Assembly (NCBI GenBank): GCA_964549765.1
Contig: CAZJWR010000001.1
Coordinates: 1 to 64,000 of the forward strand
Direction: 5' to 3'
Source: CAZJWR01 sp964549765
Lineage (GTDB): Bacteria; Zixibacteria; MSB-5A5; GN15; JAAZOE01
Length of the DNA stretch: 64,000 nt
In this document: one piece after another, positions 60,485 to 64,000 of the stretch
How the letters are laid out: each line of letters starts with the position of its first letter
Position numbering within the stretch: the stretch's first letter is position 1
The notes under the pieces: model-generated
Told to the model about the DNA's origin: nothing
What the model saw: only the letters and a program-made list of their open reading frames with translations
Databases searched by the model: none
Made by a program: the position numbers and the translations under genes

Positions 60485-62144
60485 ATCATATATAGTCATC
60501 GTGATCATGTGCCTGATCTCAATGCCGACGGCGTACGGACAGAAATCGCCGGGACCGAAGATCGGATTCACCAGGCGGCCCGATGACAAGCAGTTGATAT
60601 CCCGCCTTGAACGAGGATTGCGGGGCGGCGAAGATTCCATTCCGGTATTACTCTCTCAAAATGGATATTTCGATTATGCCCTGACGCATCGGGGAGATTC
60701 GCTTATGATTGATCCGGGCACCCGGTATCAAGCGGGCTTGGTCTTTCTGACTGTCGTCGATGCGGAAGGCAAGGTGAATGAATATACGCTCACTGCCTAT
60801 CGCGGCATATGGGCGACAATGGACGAGATCGGCCGCCTGAAGGCCGATATCATTTCCGATTATCACGACGATGGATATTATTTTGCGTCGCTGAACACCG
60901 ATCAGGTAAAGCTTGATCGGGAAACGGCGGACCTGCATTTACGGTTGATTACCGGGCCATTGGTCATAATTGAGCGGCTGCGATTCAAGGGACTGACCCG
61001 GTCGAAACCGGAATATGTGGCGCGGTTGTCTGGACTCCGCCCGGGTGATCCATTGATCGGCGCTCAGATTGAGGGTGCCGTTCGACGGATCGAGGCGAGC
61101 GAATACCTGCAGAACGATTCGACGCCGCAATTGACGCCGAATGCCGCCTACGATGGCGTCGAACTGCTGTTTTACTTGACGGAATTGAAGAGCAATCGTC
61201 TGGAACTGGGGGGAGGATATCTTCCCCGGCAGGGGACGCTGCCCGGCGAATTTGTGGGGCGGGTCGATTTCGAATCGCGAAATCTATTCGGATCGGGACG
61301 ACAATTGGCGGCGCTTTACGACCGCAAGGATCGGTTTTCGTCACGGACGTATTTTCGATTCGTTCAACCGGTGTTCATCCCCGATCATCTGGAATTCTCG
61401 ATGCACCTGGAGCAGGTCGATTATGATTCGTCGTATCATAGTTTCGCAGTTTCGGGCGATGTGAGCCTGGTAACACGCGGCCAGATGCGGCTGGGCGGCC
61501 ATGCGTCATGGACGAAAACGGAACCGCAGCGGGGCAGCGAACCGCCGTCGCGGACATTGGGCGGAGGCATTTCGTATGATATGAATCGTCTACAATATCG
61601 GCCGAATCCGTCCGGCGGATATCGGATCGGGTTTGCCGTATCCTACCTCCGCCGTTCCAGCCAGCCGGATTCATCGGGAACGACGGCGACGGATAATGAA
61701 AGCGTTTTCGAAATCGGCGCCGACAATTATTTCCCGCTGGGGAAGACCGTCGTCTTCCGGCTGAATCTCGCCGCGCATATACGGATCACGTCTCGCGATT
61801 TAATCGATCATTCGGAGCAGTTTAAGCTGGGAGGATTCGGATCGCTGCGCGGTTACCGTCAGGATCAATTCGCCGGTCGTCGGATCGCGCTGGGGCAATC
61901 GGAACTCCGCTTGCGACCCTCGCGACAATTCGCTTTTTATTTGTTTTCCGACATCGGATATGTGTATTCCAAACGGCTGGTGGCGCCGAATCTTGTCGGT
62001 TCGGAGGAGATCACGCGGGTGGGATCGGGCTTCGGGCTTTTTGTCGGCAATCCCACGGTGCAGATGACAATGGAGTTGGGCTGGGGATATCACGACCGCA
62101 TCGACGAGGGGAAGATACATGTGGGATTGGTGACATTGTTTTAG
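60471..62144 (+). CDS. Omp85-family protein with POTRA domain (BamA/TamA-like)
   Basis: 557 residues starting at TTG 60471 with GAGGAG upstream, overlapping the previous gene by 14 bases. Signal peptide MRNFRSYIVIVIMCLISMPTAYG. POTRA-type sequence is visible at about 165-215 (IERLRFKGLTRSKPEYVARL ... SGLRPGDPLIGAQIEGAVRR), with probably another before it. The barrel begins near residue 245 (SNRLELGGGYLPRQG) and has the Omp85 L6 motif as GFGSLRGYRQDQFAGRR. Length is that of TamA rather than BamA (about 800), so a secretion or assembly role alongside the neighbouring giant protein is likely. Confidence 0.88.
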   Translation: MRNFRSYIVIVIMCLISMPTAYGQKSPGPKIGFTRRPDDKQLISRLERGLRGGEDSIPVLLSQNGYFDYALTHRGDSLMIDPGTRYQAGLVFLTVVDAEGKVNEYTLTAYRGIWATMDEIGRLKADIISDYHDDGYYFASLNTDQVKLDRETADLHLRLITGPLVIIERLRFKGLTRSKPEYVARLSGLRPGDPLIGAQIEGAVRRIEASEYLQNDSTPQLTPNAAYDGVELLFYLTELKSNRLELGGGYLPRQGTLPGEFVGRVDFESRNLFGSGRQLAALYDRKDRFSSRTYFRFVQPVFIPDHLEFSMHLEQVDYDSSYHSFAVSGDVSLVTRGQMRLGGHASWTKTEPQRGSEPPSRTLGGGISYDMNRLQYRPNPSGGYRIGFAVSYLRRSSQPDSSGTTATDNESVFEIGADNYFPLGKTVVFRLNLAAHIRITSRDLIDHSEQFKLGGFGSLRGYRQDQFAGRRIALGQSELRLRPSRQFAFYLFSDIGYVYSKRLVAPNLVGSEEITRVGSGFGLFVGNPTVQMTMELGWGYHDRIDEGKIHVGLVTLF

Positions 62145-62180
62145 CCTTGATATTTTCATGAATCGGGAATAATGTAGGGC

Positions 62181-63035
62181 ATGCGGCGAATATGGGCCTA
62201 TTTTACCCTTATCCGGGTTCCCAATTGCCTGATGGCGTCGGCGGCCGTGGCGGTGGGATGGTTTCTGTCCCCGGTATCCGACACCCTGCGCCTCAATCCG
62301 TTCGCGATGGCGGCGGCGTTTTTCGTGTGTGGATTCGGCAATATCGTCAACGATATTCACGATCTCAAAATTGACCGTATCATCCATCCCCGGCGGGCGT
62401 TGCCGACGGGAACCGTTTCGCTGGACCGCGCCCGAACGCTGGCCTTCGTGTTTCTCATCGTAATCATGATTTCTCTTCTACGGATGAACTCCGTGGAAAG
62501 AATAATAGTCATTGTCGCCATTCCACTGGTCATCGTATATGATATCAAATTGAAGGATACCGTATTCTGGGGTAATGCCGTGGTTTCGCTGTTGGGTGCA
62601 ATGACTTTTATTCTCGGCGGCGCAGCAGGTAGGTCCGACGCCGCCTTCGCGTTGCCAGGGCCGTTGGTCCCGGCGATATTCGCCGTCCTGATGCATTTCG
62701 GGCGAGAGATACTGAAGGACATTCATGACCGCGCCGGTGATCGTTCCGCCGGGAGCAGAACCGGGCCGGTGCGCATGGGCACGGTTTTCCCGATGCTGAT
62801 AGTAGATTTGGCGTTTGTGATGCTCTGCCTGTACTGCCTAACGGTATATCTTCAGGGATGGTTCAATCAGCTATACCTGGTAATCGTTATCGCGGCGGTT
62901 TGCCTGCCGCTTTTGGCACAGATGATCTGGCTGGGGTTGCGGCCTTCGATGAGAAGATGCGGCACGGCCACGTCGCTGATCAAGACCCAGATGCTCATTG
63001 GGATGGCGGCGTTGGTGATCGGGAAGAATTATTGA
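62181..63035 (+). CDS. UbiA-family prenyltransferase, digeranylgeranylglyceryl phosphate synthase-like
   Basis: 284 residues with eight or nine membrane segments. Two Asp-rich motifs, NDIHDLKIDR and REILKDIHDRAGDR, bind the prenyl diphosphate through Mg2+. The context PRRALPTGTVS after the first and AGSRTGPVRMG after the second resemble the archaeal DGGGP synthase group within UbiA proteins. That enzyme adds the second geranylgeranyl chain in archaeal lipid synthesis. FCB bacteria are known to carry archaeal-type lipid genes; the partner GGGP synthase is not in the window. Quinone-type or other UbiA roles are not excluded. Confidence 0.8.
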   Translation: MRRIWAYFTLIRVPNCLMASAAVAVGWFLSPVSDTLRLNPFAMAAAFFVCGFGNIVNDIHDLKIDRIIHPRRALPTGTVSLDRARTLAFVFLIVIMISLLRMNSVERIIVIVAIPLVIVYDIKLKDTVFWGNAVVSLLGAMTFILGGAAGRSDAAFALPGPLVPAIFAVLMHFGREILKDIHDRAGDRSAGSRTGPVRMGTVFPMLIVDLAFVMLCLYCLTVYLQGWFNQLYLVIVIAAVCLPLLAQMIWLGLRPSMRRCGTATSLIKTQMLIGMAALVIGKNY

Positions 63036-63165
63036 CCGAGTCGCGGGGGCGGCCGCCGGAAATGACGGGGCCGCAAGGGATAAAGTGGCGGGCTTTTTGC
63101 AAAAATAATGCAACCGCCGCAATATCACGGCGGTATAAACCAATTCGGCGAGAGGTGAAGAGGCT

Positions 63166-64000
63166 ATGTCCTTAATGCTAAAGAAGGATACGACAACGAC
63201 CATTATGCAACTTCGGCGAATCTCATTATTGATACTATTGCTAACGGGTCTGGCGTTGCCGGCGGTCTGTTACGCCGATGACGGTATCAGCATTTCCACT
63301 GAAATATCGAAGGCGGCCATCCCATACGAGGGGAAGGACACGCTGACGGTGAGCCTGACCTGGGCGGGGGAACCGTTCCTGTATCAAATAGACGATTTCC
63401 CCATGCCGTCTTTGGAAAAACTGCAGATCCTCGGTTCCTCGACGTCGGTTTCGAGTGCGGGCGATTCCACTGTGGAATCCGGAACGACGACGACGCGGAC
63501 GTATCGATATATCCTCCAGCCGACCGACTACGGGACGGGCGTAATCGAACCGCTTGATATCACCGCCAAGAACCGGGTCAGCAATGAATCGCATGAGCTC
63601 AAGACCGGCCGTCTTACAATTGAAATCGCCAAACCGGTTCCGGTCGAACCCCAAGGCAGCGGCGGCCTGGGTATCATCATTCTGGCGATCGCGCTGGTGA
63701 TGATTTTCGGCGCCGGTGCGGCAATATTTGTCCGCGTACGCCGAAAGCAGCGGGAATCGCTGAATGTAGTTGTTGACGGCCATTATTGCGAGGCGCTGGA
63801 GGCGATCAAGAAGGAAGCCGTGGCGGATCGTAAGTTATTTTATTCGCGGGTCTATCGGCTCCTGCTGAATTTCCTCGAAAAGGAACGGTCGCTCGATGTC
63901 TCCGGCAAGACCGGGGAGGAAATCGTCGCAACCGTGCAGGGAATCGAGGACGAAACGGAGCGGCGGCATATTACGCAATGGCTGCGGCAGGCGCAAAAAA
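63166..64000 (+). CDS. BatD-like protein, 3'-truncated
   Basis: The reading frame from ATG 63166 (AGAGGTGAAGAGG upstream) is open to the window end, 278 codons so far. A signal peptide spans about 14-38, then two beta-sandwich-like domains with the BatD-type start ISISTEISKAAIPYEGKDTL. A membrane segment lies at about 166-185 (LGIIILAIALVMIFGAGAAI), followed by a helical cytoplasmic part (HYCEALEAIKKEAVADRKLF). BatD proteins belong to Bacteroides aerotolerance operons with MoxR and VWA proteins; none is visible here because the window ends. Confidence 0.75.
   Translation, partial: MSLMLKKDTTTTIMQLRRISLLILLLTGLALPAVCYADDGISISTEISKAAIPYEGKDTLTVSLTWAGEPFLYQIDDFPMPSLEKLQILGSSTSVSSAGDSTVESGTTTTRTYRYILQPTDYGTGVIEPLDITAKNRVSNESHELKTGRLTIEIAKPVPVEPQGSGGLGIIILAIALVMIFGAGAAIFVRVRRKQRESLNVVVDGHYCEALEAIKKEAVADRKLFYSRVYRLLLNFLEKERSLDVSGKTGEEIVATVQGIEDETERRHITQWLRQAQK

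Noticed and set aside
1..64000. tRNA, rRNA, CRISPR arrays, insertion sequences, prophage or attachment sites
   Set aside because: Looked for in all gaps and by protein family; no cloverleaf, regular repeat-spacer series, transposase or integrase was seen.

Overview
This window looks like chromosomal DNA of an anaerobic, Gram-negative bacterium of the FCB group. Candidate phylum Zixibacteria or a close relative is my best guess; this is inference and no rRNA gene is present to confirm it. The evidence is the mix of lipid A acyltransferase, heptosyltransferase, Omp85 barrels and TolC with gingipain-like C25 and M6 peptidases that carry type IX-style C-terminal domains, plus PEP-CTERM proteins, TPR-linked Ser/Thr kinases and an archaeal-type UbiA prenyltransferase. 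Genes are tightly packed, often with ATGA overlaps. No tRNA, rRNA, CRISPR array or insertion sequence was seen.

Layout. 1-12.3 kb: signalling (5'-truncated PP2C phosphatase, Nudix hydrolase, NtrY/NtrC-like two-component pair, outer-membrane barrel, exported unknown, GAF-PAS histidine kinase, TPR Ser/Thr kinase). 12.3-15.1 kb, minus strand: a fused PqqD-M50-HlyD membrane protein followed by an easily missed 32-codon gene ending in GWGGGG, a candidate peptide natural product (RiPP-like) system. 15.2-16.7 kb: hgcA and hgcB, the mercury-methylation pair. 16.9-22.3 kb: iorA-iorB-buk-ptb-ptb, a pathway from 2-oxo acids through acyl-CoA to ATP, behind a CRP/FNR-like site. 22.6-26.7 kb, minus strand: two PEP-CTERM proteins, a rhomboid protease and a PpiD-like chaperone. 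26.9-37 kb: M23 peptidase, gluzincin, LpxL-type acyltransferase, a MacA/MacB-permease/TolC export set, WaaF and a PfkB kinase. 37.1-39.9 kb: TldD/TldE protease. 40.2-41.1 kb: two small lipoproteins. 41.4-43.9 kb: asparaginase II and tryptophanase. 44.1-44.3 kb: promoter and a strongly structured leader RNA. 44.3-62.1 kb: a long envelope and secretion locus (C25 peptidase, PorV-like barrel fused to a propeller, M6 peptidase, two PGAGQ-motif proteins, NHL lipoprotein, giant barrel-like protein, POTRA/Omp85 protein). 62.2-64 kb: DGGGP-synthase-like UbiA protein and a truncated BatD-like protein.

How it fits together. The metabolic genes suggest amino-acid fermentation: asparaginase and tryptophanase release ammonia, pyruvate and indole; Ior oxidises aryl 2-oxo acids to acyl-CoA with reduction of ferredoxin; Ptb/Buk make ATP. 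HgcB needs low-potential electrons, so its place directly upstream of a ferredoxin-linked oxidoreductase is suggestive. The rest is mostly cell-envelope construction and export. The most notable items are hgcAB, with an Ala-to-Ser change in the HgcA cap helix, the unannotated peptide beside the PqqD-M50-HlyD protein, and the unclassified structured RNA in front of the C25 peptidase.
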